A DNA stretch of 64,000 nucleotides. Source: JAJOKK01 sp965370555. GTDB taxonomy: Bacteria > Bipolaricaulota > Bipolaricaulia > UBA7950 > UBA9294. This document shows, in pieces, positions 40,311 to 48,383 of this stretch (the stretch's first letter is position 1; each line of letters opens with the position of its first letter). The stretch spans positions 40,509 to 104,508 of the forward strand of contig CBDUVB010000003.1 of assembly GCA_965370555.1 (NCBI GenBank). The letters are read 5' to 3'. The translations under genes and the position numbers were made by a program. The notes under the pieces were generated by a model. The model ran no database searches. It saw only the letters and a list, made by a program, of their open reading frames with translations, and was not told the DNA's origin.

Positions 40311-41513
40311 CTAGAACGTCAACTCAAATCCGAATGAGACCTCGTTGATTCCGCTATAGTCGAATGCGGCCGTGGTATATAAGGTTATGCCGCCGAATGC
40401 TACATCGGCCCGCAGCCACTGACCGGAGAAGCCCGACATATCGAAGGAGGTGAGGCTGGCGAAGTGGACTGGACCGATCGTCGCTTCGAGCGCGATAAGC
40501 TGGCGCTCGAAGAGGAAGGTCTCGTCGAAATCGGTCTCCGCAGTAAGGATGACCCCGCATATATCGACCGAGATAGCGAACGATTGACCGTCGAATACGA
40601 TCGGAATCGGCATGGGAGTAGTCGGGGCAACGAAACTCGTCTTGGCCGTGAACCGCACCATCTCGATCTGAAGGTCCAGAATGAAGTTGAGCCCGCTGAT
40701 CGAGATCGTATCATCGAAGCTGACAACGGTAAGAAAGGCGAGTGTCGGTTCTTCAAACCGATACCCAAACTCGATGATCTCCTTGGAGAAACCGAGCAGA
40801 TCGAACCACGTGCTGCTGCTCGCAATCAACCCTGCGTAGTCCATCTCCAGACGGACAAGCTCCTCCTCAAAGTAGAAACCAGGGACGATCGTCACCCTGA
40901 GATCCGGTGTAGCCCCAAACAGGGAATCGAGGTGGATAAAGAGCCCCAACAGGTCGTGCGAGAATGGGGCTTCGATTCCGTCGAGAACGGTCACCAGGTC
41001 TACCGCGCCGAACCCGGTTAGCGTGGTGATGGAGAATCCGCAAAGGATCCCGCTCGAAAGCTCGAGAACCGCTCCCATGCTGTAGTCCGGGGTCTGGACC
41101 GAACCGATATTGGCAAGGATCAGGTCGAGGCCGACTTGCACTCCAAGAAACTGCACATCAACCCCTAGCTGGTTCCAACTGAAGTAGGGATCGAATAGGA
41201 TCTCTTCAAAGATCTGCGCCGCACCGAGGTCGACTGTCGCGCCAAACCCCTGCGACTGGAACCCGGATAAGTCAAAGACCGTCTCCGATGCAAAGGTGAA
41301 ACCGGCCACACTGAACGACAGGGTCAAACCCGAGTCGATGTTGTACGAAAGAGGGGGGATTGGGGTGAACGTGAATTCGAGCCCAACACTCCCAGAGAAC
41401 CCAAACCCCGGACCATCGGAGCAGCAAACATCGTCAGCCAGGGCAAGCCCCCCCGTTATCGACAAGACAATCAGCATCAACAAAACCATGAGGCGGGAGT
41501 AGATCCGCGGCAT
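40311..41513 (-). CDS. Outer-membrane-like beta-rich protein
   Basis: This is a 400-residue secreted protein. ATG 41513 is chosen since AAGGAGG lies 6 bp upstream. The signal peptide is LMVLLMLIVLSITGGLALA. The mature chain is a long series of amphipathic strands with aromatic ends (FTFASETVFDLSGFQSQGFG, FGAVDLVTVLDG, FEEPTLAFLTVVSF), with a repeated FDLSGF/FDMSGF/FDYSGI word, and ends in ...SFGFELTF with the terminal Phe of outer-membrane barrels. It is the first gene of the operon with the sigma factor and CPBP protease. It could be the structural target or load that the factor senses. Confidence 0.7.
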   Translation of the reverse strand: MPRIYSRLMVLLMLIVLSITGGLALADDVCCSDGPGFGFSGSVGLEFTFTPIPPLSYNIDSGLTLSFSVAGFTFASETVFDLSGFQSQGFGATVDLGAAQIFEEILFDPYFSWNQLGVDVQFLGVQVGLDLILANIGSVQTPDYSMGAVLELSSGILCGFSITTLTGFGAVDLVTVLDGIEAPFSHDLLGLFIHLDSLFGATPDLRVTIVPGFYFEEELVRLEMDYAGLIASSSTWFDLLGFSKEIIEFGYRFEEPTLAFLTVVSFDDTISISGLNFILDLQIEMVRFTAKTSFVAPTTPMPIPIVFDGQSFAISVDICGVILTAETDFDETFLFERQLIALEATIGPVHFASLTSFDMSGFSGQWLRADVAFGGITLYTTAAFDYSGINEVSFGFELTF

Positions 41514-41575
41514 GATAACCTCCTTCATCGTGAATAGAATCCTAATCGACCCCCAGAGGAGGTGAGAGGAAATCA

Positions 41576-41603
41576 GAGAGACCCAGGTCGTGGGTTTGTC
41601 TCT
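41576..41603. promoter_or_regulatory. Hairpin upstream of the barrel operon
   Basis: AGAGACCCA-GGTCG-TGGGTTTGTCTCT forms a stem with a small bulge in the gap between the barrel gene and the divergent ABC operon. It might be an operator or a leader structure; there is no T-tract. Confidence 0.3.
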
Positions 41604-41726
41604 ACAGGAGAGGACAAGTGTCGATCCGTTCCGGTCCCGCGAGAACCGCGAGTCTCCTCGTTTTCGGAAAAGCGCGTAAGAATGTGCGCAACTGACACGG
41701 TCTTCTCAAGATGGAGTACGAACCCC

Positions 41727-41756
41727 TTGACTTTCCAGCGCGAATTGTGTTACGGT
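41727..41756 (+). promoter_or_regulatory. Promoter of the amino-acid ABC operon
   Basis: TTGACT (41727-41732), an 18-bp spacer and TACGGT (41751-41756) precede the substrate-binding gene by 25 bp. The -10 is weak but resembles TATGGT at 16352. Confidence 0.45.
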
Positions 41757-41781
41757 GACCCCATAAGGAGGTGTGTGTAGT

Positions 41782-42699
41782 ATGAAGAAGTTTCTGATTG
41801 GCTTAACCGTACTGAGTTTAGTGGTGTTGCTCGGAGGAGGACTCGTCCTGGCGCAGGATAAATACATCGTCGCCTCGGACATCCCGTGGGCCCCGTTCGA
41901 GATGGTCACAGCGGGCGGGGAGTTCTTCGGGTTCGATCTCGATGCGATTCGCATGATTGCGATCGTTGCCGGTTTCGAAGTCGAGATTCAGAACATCGGC
42001 TTTGACGCGATCATCCAAACCGTAGATACAGGGAAGGCTGATCTGGGCGTATCCGGGTTCACCATCACCGCCGAGCGTGAGGAGACGATCGACTTCTCCG
42101 CGCCGTACTACCTCTCGAACCAGGCGGTTGTCATTCGCAAGGATTCAGGCCTCAACATCATCACTGCGATGGCCGGACTCGGACCGAAGAAGGCAATCGG
42201 TGCGCAGAACGGAACGACAGGCTTCTACTACCTGGAGGACAACCTCCAGGCCGCGGGGATCGATATCGAGGCGAAAGGGTACGAGTTCTACCCAACGGCG
42301 ATCCTCGATCTAGTCAACGGGCGGGTCGACGCGGTTATCCAGGACGAGCCCGCATCCCGGGCATCTATCGCCGCTTACCCGGACGTACTTACGATTGCTG
42401 GGATCATCAACACCTACGAGTACTTCGGATTCCTCGTGGCGGACGGCGACCCCGAAGGTCTCCTCCCCAGGATCAGCGCAGCGATGGCCGAACTGGGTCT
42501 TGAGGTCGTGGAGGGAGCAGGAGGCGCAAAGGATCTCGTCGTTACGCTGGGGAGCCCTTGGGACAATCTCCTTTCAGGTTACTTCGGCCCGACGAACGAC
42601 CAGATCGAGGCGGCCTGGCTCGCTTCCAAGGACCTGCTCCTGGTCGATAAGGACGTGGAAGCCTTCGCCGCGAAGTTCGCCGAGGAGGCAAACAAGTAG
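41782..42699 (+). CDS. Polar amino-acid ABC transporter, substrate-binding protein
   Basis: This 305-residue secreted binding protein (SBP_bac_3 family) starts at ATG 41782, with AAGGAGGTG 8 bp upstream. After the signal peptide (FLIGLTVLSLVVLLGGGLVLA) the family blocks are VASDIPWAPFEMVTAGGEFF, GFDLDAIRMIA, TGKADLGVSGFTITAEREET and IDFSAPYYLSNQAVV. The ligand-site Arg/Asp (TAERE, QDEPASR) are conserved in the polar amino-acid group. The exact amino acid is not clear. Confidence 0.93.
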   Translation: MKKFLIGLTVLSLVVLLGGGLVLAQDKYIVASDIPWAPFEMVTAGGEFFGFDLDAIRMIAIVAGFEVEIQNIGFDAIIQTVDTGKADLGVSGFTITAEREETIDFSAPYYLSNQAVVIRKDSGLNIITAMAGLGPKKAIGAQNGTTGFYYLEDNLQAAGIDIEAKGYEFYPTAILDLVNGRVDAVIQDEPASRASIAAYPDVLTIAGIINTYEYFGFLVADGDPEGLLPRISAAMAELGLEVVEGAGGAKDLVVTLGSPWDNLLSGYFGPTNDQIEAAWLASKDLLLVDKDVEAFAAKFAEEANK

Positions 42700-42730
42700 G
42701 CCGATCAGGTCTTAGTTTAGTTGTATAACC

Positions 42731-42754
42731 GGGGGCCTCCGATTGGGGGCCCCC
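42731..42754 (+). terminator. Intercistronic hairpin between binding protein and permease
   Basis: GGGGGCC (42731-42737) pairs with GGCCCCC (42748-42754) around a 10-nt loop. With no T-tract, it probably protects or partly terminates the message, so that more binding protein than membrane parts is made. Confidence 0.6.
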
Positions 42755-42783
42755 GCTCGATCCATAAAGGGAAGGAGAGGGCA

Positions 42784-43461
42784 ATAGAAGGGCTCATCGT
42801 CATCGGGAAGAGTCTCCCTATGCTCCTACGGGGGACGTTAATCAACATCGAACTCTTGCTCGCTCTGTTGATAGTTGGACTGTTGGTCGGCACGGTCATC
42901 GCCCTGTTGCAGGTCTATGGGGGGCGATTCTTCGGAACACTCGCTTCTGGATACGCGTGGATCTTCAGAAGCATTCCCGCTCTCGTCCTTCTATTTCTGT
43001 TCTATTTCGGCCCTTCGCAGTTCGGAGTGAATGTTGCGCCATTTCTCGCCGCGACCATCGCCCTTGGATTGCGCTCCTCGGCGTACCAGTCGCAGATCTT
43101 CCGCGGGGCGCTCCAAGCGATCCCCAACGGACAGATGATGGCCGCTCGTTCACTTGGGATGAGTCGTTTGCAGGCGATCGTCTCGATCATCATTCCACAG
43201 GCATTTCGCCTCTCTATTGCCGGTTGGTCTAACGAGTACTCTTCAGTCGTAAAGGACACCACCCTTGCTTACGTCGTTGGCCTGAACGAGGTCCTTCGTC
43301 ATGCGCGTATCATCATAGATAGGCACTACGATCTGGCGATGCTGGCCTACCTTGCTGTGGCACTGATCTTTCTCGTGTTGACCTACGCGGGCAATTGGAG
43401 CTTGGGCCGATTGGAAGCGCGAATACGAATACCCGGCCTGCAAATAGGGGGGGAGCTGTAA
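42784..43461 (+). CDS. Amino-acid ABC transporter permease 1 (possible AUA start)
   Basis: This is a HisM/GlnP-type membrane subunit. The family core is VAPFLAATIALGLRSSAYQSQ followed by IFRGALQAIPNGQMMAARSL (EAA loop). The start is uncertain. A TTG-led frame would begin inside the terminator hairpin. ATG 42820 would start within the conserved LPMLLRGTL segment. ATA 42784 has AAGGAG 6 bp upstream and gives (M)EGLIVIGKSLPMLLRGTL, a normal family N-terminus. I annotate ATA with reserve. It pairs with the second permease at 44214. Confidence 0.88.
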   Translation: MEGLIVIGKSLPMLLRGTLINIELLLALLIVGLLVGTVIALLQVYGGRFFGTLASGYAWIFRSIPALVLLFLFYFGPSQFGVNVAPFLAATIALGLRSSAYQSQIFRGALQAIPNGQMMAARSLGMSRLQAIVSIIIPQAFRLSIAGWSNEYSSVVKDTTLAYVVGLNEVLRHARIIIDRHYDLAMLAYLAVALIFLVLTYAGNWSLGRLEARIRIPGLQIGGEL

Positions 43462-43464
43462 TCA

Positions 43465-44214
43465 ATGAGCCTGTTAAAGGTTGAAGACGTTCATAAGCGG
43501 TACGGGAAAGAAGAGGTCCTCAAAGGGGTCTCTTTCGAGCTTGAACGCGGGGAGACGAAGGTCATCATCGGTCCCTCCGGGACTGGGAAATCGACGCTCC
43601 TCCGTTGCATAAATCAGTTGAGTCCGCCGGAAAAGGGACGTGTATGGCTCGATGGGGTAGAGATCACGCATGCGCATGCGAAGATTAACGATCTGCGCGC
43701 GCAGATCGGCTTCGTCTTCCAGAGTTTCAACCTCTTCTCCCACCTGACTGCCCTGAGGAACGTTAGGATTGGCCCGATCAAGGTCAAGGGGATGAGTAAG
43801 GAGGAGGCGACAAAGCTGGCGATGGAGGAGCTTACCCGGGTCGGATTGGAGGACAAGGCTGATGCCTACCCAGCGCAGCTCTCCGGAGGGCAGCAACAGC
43901 GCGTGTCGATCGCCAGGGCGTACGCCATGCGCCCCAAGCTCATCCTGTTCGACGAACCAACCTCGGCCCTCGATCCGGAGCTGATCGGAGAGGTTCTCGA
44001 AGCCATGATCAACCTAGCCAAGGGCGGAATGACGATGCTCGTGGTCACACACGAGATGGGATTTGCCCGCGCAGTCGCCGATGAGATCATCTTCATGGAA
44101 CACGGGGTGATCGCCGAACAGGGGAATCCCCAACAGATGTTCTCCGCCCCGAAGCACAAACGAACAGGGGAATTTCTCAACAAGATCACCGAGCTGTACG
44201 GAGAGACGGACTGA
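43465..44214 (+). CDS. Amino-acid ABC transporter ATP-binding protein
   Basis: This 249-residue ATPase (GlnQ/HisP type) has Walker A GPSGTGKST, Q-loop FVFQSFNLF, signature LSGGQQQRV, Walker B LILFDEPTSALDPE and H-loop VTHEMGFAR. The start lies 4 bp after the first permease and the end overlaps the second permease (TGATG). It powers both permeases as a dimer. Confidence 0.96.
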   Translation: MSLLKVEDVHKRYGKEEVLKGVSFELERGETKVIIGPSGTGKSTLLRCINQLSPPEKGRVWLDGVEITHAHAKINDLRAQIGFVFQSFNLFSHLTALRNVRIGPIKVKGMSKEEATKLAMEELTRVGLEDKADAYPAQLSGGQQQRVSIARAYAMRPKLILFDEPTSALDPELIGEVLEAMINLAKGGMTMLVVTHEMGFARAVADEIIFMEHGVIAEQGNPQQMFSAPKHKRTGEFLNKITELYGETD

Positions 44215-44882
44215 TGGTCTTCGACTTGGCATGGCTGTCGCCACTGGCGCACGGGCTGATCCTTACACTAGAGATCACACTAACCTGTATCGCGATTGGG
44301 ATCGTATTCGGAATCCTGCTTGCTCTCGGTCGTGTCTATGGAGGTCGGCTGATCTCCATCCCGTGCAGCATCTATATTCAGGTCTTCCGTGGCACGCCAC
44401 TCTTGGTGCAGTTGCTCATGATCTACTATGGGCTTCCCAGCTGGGGAATTTCGCTATCCGCTTTTACAAGCGGGATCCTTGCGTTGGGACTCAATACGGC
44501 AGCCTACCAGGCGGAGTACCTGCGGGGTGCGATTCAGGCCGTCAAAGGAGGCCAGATGATGGCCGCACGCTCATTGGGGATGACCCTACCCCAAGCCATT
44601 CGGTACGTGATCCTGCCGCAGGCGTTCCGCATCGTAATCCCCTCATGGTCTAACGAACTGATCCTAATGTTCAAGTATTCATCGATTGTCTTCTCGGTCA
44701 CCCTGCTCGACCTGATGGGAGTGGGAAAGAGGATCGCCGCGCGTAACTTCCGCTACTTCGAGGTATTCATCGTCGTTGCACTCTTCTACCTGGCACTCGT
44801 CTTCGTCATCACCCAACTCTTGCGCCTGTTGGAGAAACAGGTGAGAATCCCCGGCCTCGGCGAGCACGCCGAGCGTCGATAA
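44214..44882 (+). CDS. Amino-acid ABC transporter permease 2
   Basis: This 222-residue HisM/GlnP-type permease has LILTLEITLTCIAIGIVFGI, then QVFRGTPLLVQLLMIYYGL and the EAA loop YLRGAIQAVKGGQMMAARSL, with GMTLPQAIRYVILPQAFRI. Two different permeases in one operon suggest a heterodimeric channel, as in the His or Glu/Asp systems. Translation is coupled to the ATPase gene. Confidence 0.95.
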   Translation: MVFDLAWLSPLAHGLILTLEITLTCIAIGIVFGILLALGRVYGGRLISIPCSIYIQVFRGTPLLVQLLMIYYGLPSWGISLSAFTSGILALGLNTAAYQAEYLRGAIQAVKGGQMMAARSLGMTLPQAIRYVILPQAFRIVIPSWSNELILMFKYSSIVFSVTLLDLMGVGKRIAARNFRYFEVFIVVALFYLALVFVITQLLRLLEKQVRIPGLGEHAERR

Positions 44883-44900
44883 CCACATCAGGGGCTTTTC

Positions 44901-45015
44901 TGGTTCCTTGTGGTTTCGAGTGGGTAGTAACTTCTAATTTCGGTTCGCACGGGACGGATGCCGGTTGCGAAGCAAGACCGGAGGTCAGAAAGAATTCACC
45001 ACGAAGGGCACGAAG
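44901..45015 (+). repeat. Dispersed intergenic repeat, single end
   Basis: GGTTCCTTGTGGTTTCGAGT-GGGTAGTAACTTCTAATTTC-GGTTCGCACGGGACGGATGC then AAAGAATTCACCACGAAG. It matches the left end of the element at 24050 over about 80 bp, with a 25-bp insertion before AAAGAATTC. The rest of the gap to 45250 holds GTTCTTTGCGAGAG and CCAAGATCGCCAAGG words but no gene. Confidence 0.6.
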
Positions 45016-45250
45016 AATGGCCTTCGGTTCTAGTTCTTTTCCCTATGTAACGCTTTCCTTCGCGTTCTTTGCGAGAGGCATAAGCTTTTTTCTCTCGCCC
45101 GCTTGCTACGCTTGCTCAAGCCGCAAAGGTGTCGCGACACCAAGATCGCCAAGGGGTACAGCTCAACATCGCTCTTTTTCTTGATAATTCATGGGAGAAG
45201 ACCTGACCGCGCTGGTAAACTCAAAGCAACAAGCTCCCAGGAATTCGTTT

Positions 45251-45296
45251 AGCGAAGTTGTTTTTCGCTTTACGTTTCGCTATAATGCCAAGCGAT
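45251..45296 (+). promoter_or_regulatory. vapBC promoter with embedded operator
   Basis: TTGTTT (45258-45263), a 17-bp spacer and TATAAT (45281-45286) form the promoter. Four related hexamers overlap it: AGCGAA (45251), TTCGCT (45264), TTCGCT (45276) and AGCGAT (45291). The first two make an inverted repeat. This layout fits autoregulation by a VapB-VapC complex. Confidence 0.65.
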
Positions 45297-45329
45297 AATC
45301 AAGAAAGTAAGGGAAGGAGGTCCATTGCC

Positions 45330-45572
45330 ATGCAGATGGCGAAGGTGAGTAGCAAGTATCAGATAGTCATCCCTAAGAGTGTTAGGGAGGCGCTTGGGCT
45401 GCGTCCCGGCGACCGGCTCCTCATTGTAACCGAGGGTGACAAGGCCGTGATGCGCCTGCGGCCGAGGAGCTATTCCGAGCATATGCGGGGGCTGCACAAA
45501 GAAGTTTGGCAGGGGATCGATGCCACTGAATACGTAAGGGAAGAGAGGAAGTCTTGGGAACAAGAGCCCTAG
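45330..45572 (+). CDS. AbrB/MazE-type antitoxin (VapB-like)
   Basis: This 80-residue protein starts at ATG 45330 with GGAAGGAGG upstream; longer frames would begin within the promoter. The SpoVT/AbrB swapped-hairpin domain is clear (VSSKYQIVIPKSVREALGLR, PGDRLLIV). The C-terminal tail, with conserved Trp and charged residues, normally wraps the toxin. It overlaps the PIN toxin gene by 19 bp and binds DNA to repress both genes. Confidence 0.9.
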   Translation: MQMAKVSSKYQIVIPKSVREALGLRPGDRLLIVTEGDKAVMRLRPRSYSEHMRGLHKEVWQGIDATEYVREERKSWEQEP

Positions 45573-46033
45573 AGGAGTTCCTCGCCCGGCACAAGCAAGT
45601 CGGAGCAGATACGATGGTCTTCATCTATCATCTACAGGACCACCCCACATACGCTCCGCTCACGCAAACCATCTTCGAGGCCTGGGAGGAGGGCAGGAAC
45701 TTCGGGATAACCTCGGTGATCACGGTGTTGGAGATTTTGGTCAAGCCCAGAAGGGAGGGGAACTTGGATGCGGCCCGCGATTACCAGGAGCTTCTCACCA
45801 CGTATCCCAACCTGCACATCGTAGACGTGGACCTTGCGGTAGCGGGTCTGGCCGCCGATCTGAGGGCCAAGTACGCGATTCGAACTCCCGATGCGTTGCA
45901 AATCGCTGCCGCCTTGCACGCTGGAGCGAGTGGTTTTATCACCAACGATGAACAGCTTAAGCAGGTGGCCGACGAAGGGATCGAGGTGCTCTTGCTGGAT
46001 GATCTGCTGGAGGTAGATAAAATCCCGGAGTAG
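45554..46033 (+). CDS. PIN-domain RNase toxin (VapC-like)
   Basis: This 159-residue protein (TTG start inside the antitoxin gene) has the four acidic positions of PIN nucleases: GADTMVFIYHL (Asp), TVLEILVKP (Glu), RTPDALQIAAALHAG (Asp) and FITNDEQLK (Asp). With the AbrB-type antitoxin it forms a type II toxin-antitoxin pair. All active-site residues are kept, so the toxin is probably functional. The target RNA is unknown. Confidence 0.9.
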   Translation: MGTRALEEFLARHKQVGADTMVFIYHLQDHPTYAPLTQTIFEAWEEGRNFGITSVITVLEILVKPRREGNLDAARDYQELLTTYPNLHIVDVDLAVAGLAADLRAKYAIRTPDALQIAAALHAGASGFITNDEQLKQVADEGIEVLLLDDLLEVDKIPE

Positions 46034-46230
46034 TGGTTTTCTATTGGGCAACTCGTGTCTCCTCTGGTTTTCCTCCTCCACAATCTTGATCTCCTTCATA
46101 GGCTGGAAGAGGACGCTGACTTCGTGGGACTGGAGTGCTCCACCATCAGCATCATCGCGAACCGCACCGCTGAGGCTGGGAAATGCCAAGAATGAAGGTC
46201 TGACCCCACGCCCCATTCTTGTTGGGTTGA

Positions 46231-46848
46231 CTATCGAGGTTTGGCGGGAGAGATGCGGGCGGGCTCTCTTTGTGCAAGCACGATCGCGAGCATGATGTAC
46301 GTGGCAGACAGCACGAGGAGTCCCACGGGAAGAAGGACAAATGAGGCGATGCAGACCCCGGCAATGACGAACGTGGCTCCGATCGTCCGAATTCGGGATG
46401 AGAGAACGCATTCTCTACGCAACCGAACGCCAAACATCGCGAGGAGTATTCCGATTCCGCAGGCCACTGCAATCTGACCGACTTCCCACGGTGTGCCCGT
46501 AGCGAGCGTAGCATCGACAATGGCCATCCCGGAGAGGAGGAACATGAGGCCAGCTGTTGCTCTCGCAATCCGGACAAGGGACCGCGGTGCTTCGAGCACT
46601 TGATCGCAAAACGCGAGGATCGGGTAGATTAGGGCTAGTGCTCCGAAGAACGGAAGAAACGCGGAGACAAACCCATCGTACGTGCCCACAAGGTGACATC
46701 CTAGGAGAGGCTCAGCGATCCATCGTGACCAGACTGTCAAGAGGCTTGAGAAGGGAATGCTCGGCCCCCACGGCGAGATGACCAACAACAACGCGCCAGA
46801 TACTGCAATGCACCATTCGTAGGGGAAACGTTCCCGCCGGCGGATCAC
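46231..46848 (-). CDS. Membrane protein of unknown function
   Basis: This 205-residue protein starts at GTG 46848, with AAAGGAGG 7 bp upstream. It has five to six hydrophobic helices (AVSGALLLVISPWGP, FVSAFLPFFGALALIYPILA, RATAGLMFLLSGMAIVDATL, GQIAVACGIGILLAMFGV, TIGATFVIAGVCIASFVLLP, VLSATYIMLAIVLA). There are no soluble domains and the family is not recognised. It sits between the toxin-antitoxin pair and the Shedu gene. Confidence 0.65.
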   Translation of the reverse strand: MIRRRERFPYEWCIAVSGALLLVISPWGPSIPFSSLLTVWSRWIAEPLLGCHLVGTYDGFVSAFLPFFGALALIYPILAFCDQVLEAPRSLVRIARATAGLMFLLSGMAIVDATLATGTPWEVGQIAVACGIGILLAMFGVRLRRECVLSSRIRTIGATFVIAGVCIASFVLLPVGLLVLSATYIMLAIVLAQREPARISPAKPR

Positions 46849-47186
46849 CCAAGAACCTCCTTTTCAAGGCGTCAGACCTAGAGTAGAGCGAAAGACTTGC
46901 CCGGTCAACATTCGTCATGCAAAGGGCGACTAGCAAACAGCTCTGTACAACTTCTAAGTCCAACCATCTGGAGCATATGATCCCCGGGTCCCCTTCCATC
47001 TACGTCTTGCGGATTCACCAAGTTCTTGATGCCCGAATGAACGAAGACAAGGAATCACGGTATGCGTCCCCGGAATCCTCTCACGAACTGCTAAACATGA
47101 CTAGATAACCGTGCCAGATTGCAGGACGCGCATCCAATGACTTCAACCTCAGTGGAGAGAACAGAGAACGTCAAAGAAGGAAGATC
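46849..47186. other. Intergenic region without recognised features
   Basis: These 338 bp have no supported gene. A 63-codon frame at 46917 has no ribosome site and no natural-looking sequence. The stretch is AT-richer than the core regions. Confidence 0.4.
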
Positions 47187-48233
47187 CTAGCCTGACGTAT
47201 CCTTCTGATCCCATCCCTTCAGCGTCTTGATCATCTGGGCAGTGTTTTTGCTCAGTGCAAGCACGTCATTGTAAGTCAGGATTGTAATCCTTGGATGCAT
47301 CTTCTGCTTGCGCCGAAGTGCCGCACTCTGATCGAGAGAGAGATCGTAGCCAAGCAACAAGTAACAGCGTGGATTGTCAAAACGCAGGTCCTTCCGCCTG
47401 TAGAGGAAGTCGGTGTCTGAGAGCGCAAACTCCAAGTAATCTTCTGCTTGCTGGCAAGCGCGATGGAACTCGGCCCGAAAACTACCATCTTGGCAGAACA
47501 GAGGCATGAACGGTTGTTTGATTTCTATGATGTCCCGTGCGTGGTCCCTTGCGCGAACGCCAGTGAAGTCAGGGATGTTCTCGTTGTCGAGAGCCGTGTG
47601 GGAGTCGATCCTGACATACTGCAATCCAAATACCCAAGGGTTATTGGCAAAGAATGACTGATACTTGGCCTCGTTCTTCTCCCGCTTGCCCAGCATACGC
47701 CCAAGCTCTTCCAGGACTGAATCGAGATCCCCTAGGCTGGCCGGTATTGCCTTCTTCGATTCCAATTGTATGTACTCGTCGATGTTGAGGAACAGCAAAT
47801 CATCTGGGCCTATGTTTTCGCCGGCGCGCACGTCCCGTGCGGCTACGGCGAACTTGACCTGCTCGTTCTGGTATAGGCCTATCAGTCCAGCGAAACGTTC
47901 TTTCCCCTGTAGGAACATGACGCCATCGTCGAACCACTGATGGAAGTCGGGTGAAGCAAAGCATTGGTGGCCATTGACTGTGCCCCTTATGCTGTAGTTC
48001 TGATGGATAGCGTGCCGAAGGAGGGCGACCAATTGTAGCCGGTGCTTGTTGGCAAGCAGGTAGTCATAGATAGTCTGCTCTGTGTCAGACTTGCGTGGCG
48101 CCATTGCCCCAAGAAACTCGTCTACGATGCCGTCTCCCAGAAGCGCTGGAATCTCCGAGTCGGCTTTGCTCCGAATAATGGAGGCGGCCTCCCTGAGAAG
48201 TGCGTCAAGCTTTTCCTTACCCGTATCGCTCAT
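47187..48233 (-). CDS. Shedu-type defence protein (DUF4263 nuclease)
   Basis: This is a 348-residue protein. The C-terminal half (about residues 190-320) has the DUF4263 core: YQSFFANNPWVFGLQYVRID, the PD-(D/E)XK pair NIPDFTGVRA and RDIIEIKQP, then HRACQQAEDYLEFALSDTDF and YLLLGYDLSLD. This is the domain of Shedu (SduA), a single-gene anti-phage system thought to act as a nuclease. The N-terminal 180 residues are helical with a beta patch (FAVAARDVRAGENIGPDD) and look like a sensor part. Catalytic Asp, Glu and Lys are kept. It lies in a patch with other nuclease-like genes. Confidence 0.8.
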   Translation of the reverse strand: MSDTGKEKLDALLREAASIIRSKADSEIPALLGDGIVDEFLGAMAPRKSDTEQTIYDYLLANKHRLQLVALLRHAIHQNYSIRGTVNGHQCFASPDFHQWFDDGVMFLQGKERFAGLIGLYQNEQVKFAVAARDVRAGENIGPDDLLFLNIDEYIQLESKKAIPASLGDLDSVLEELGRMLGKREKNEAKYQSFFANNPWVFGLQYVRIDSHTALDNENIPDFTGVRARDHARDIIEIKQPFMPLFCQDGSFRAEFHRACQQAEDYLEFALSDTDFLYRRKDLRFDNPRCYLLLGYDLSLDQSAALRRKQKMHPRITILTYNDVLALSKNTAQMIKTLKGWDQKDTSG

Positions 48234-48383
48234 GTCATTCCTGCGTAGCCCTAACGATGATTATTCTACAACTCCGCAACATACTATGACAAAGAGCGGC
48301 GGGTGTCAACTCTATTCCTGTCATCTCTTGGGATATTGGATGCCCAGATATTGACAATCGTATCATGGAAGTCCAAATGAGGC

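Noticed and set aside
46917..47108. 63-codon frame in the gap before the Shedu gene
   Set aside because: No ribosome site, no hydrophobic or domain pattern, and composition like random sequence.
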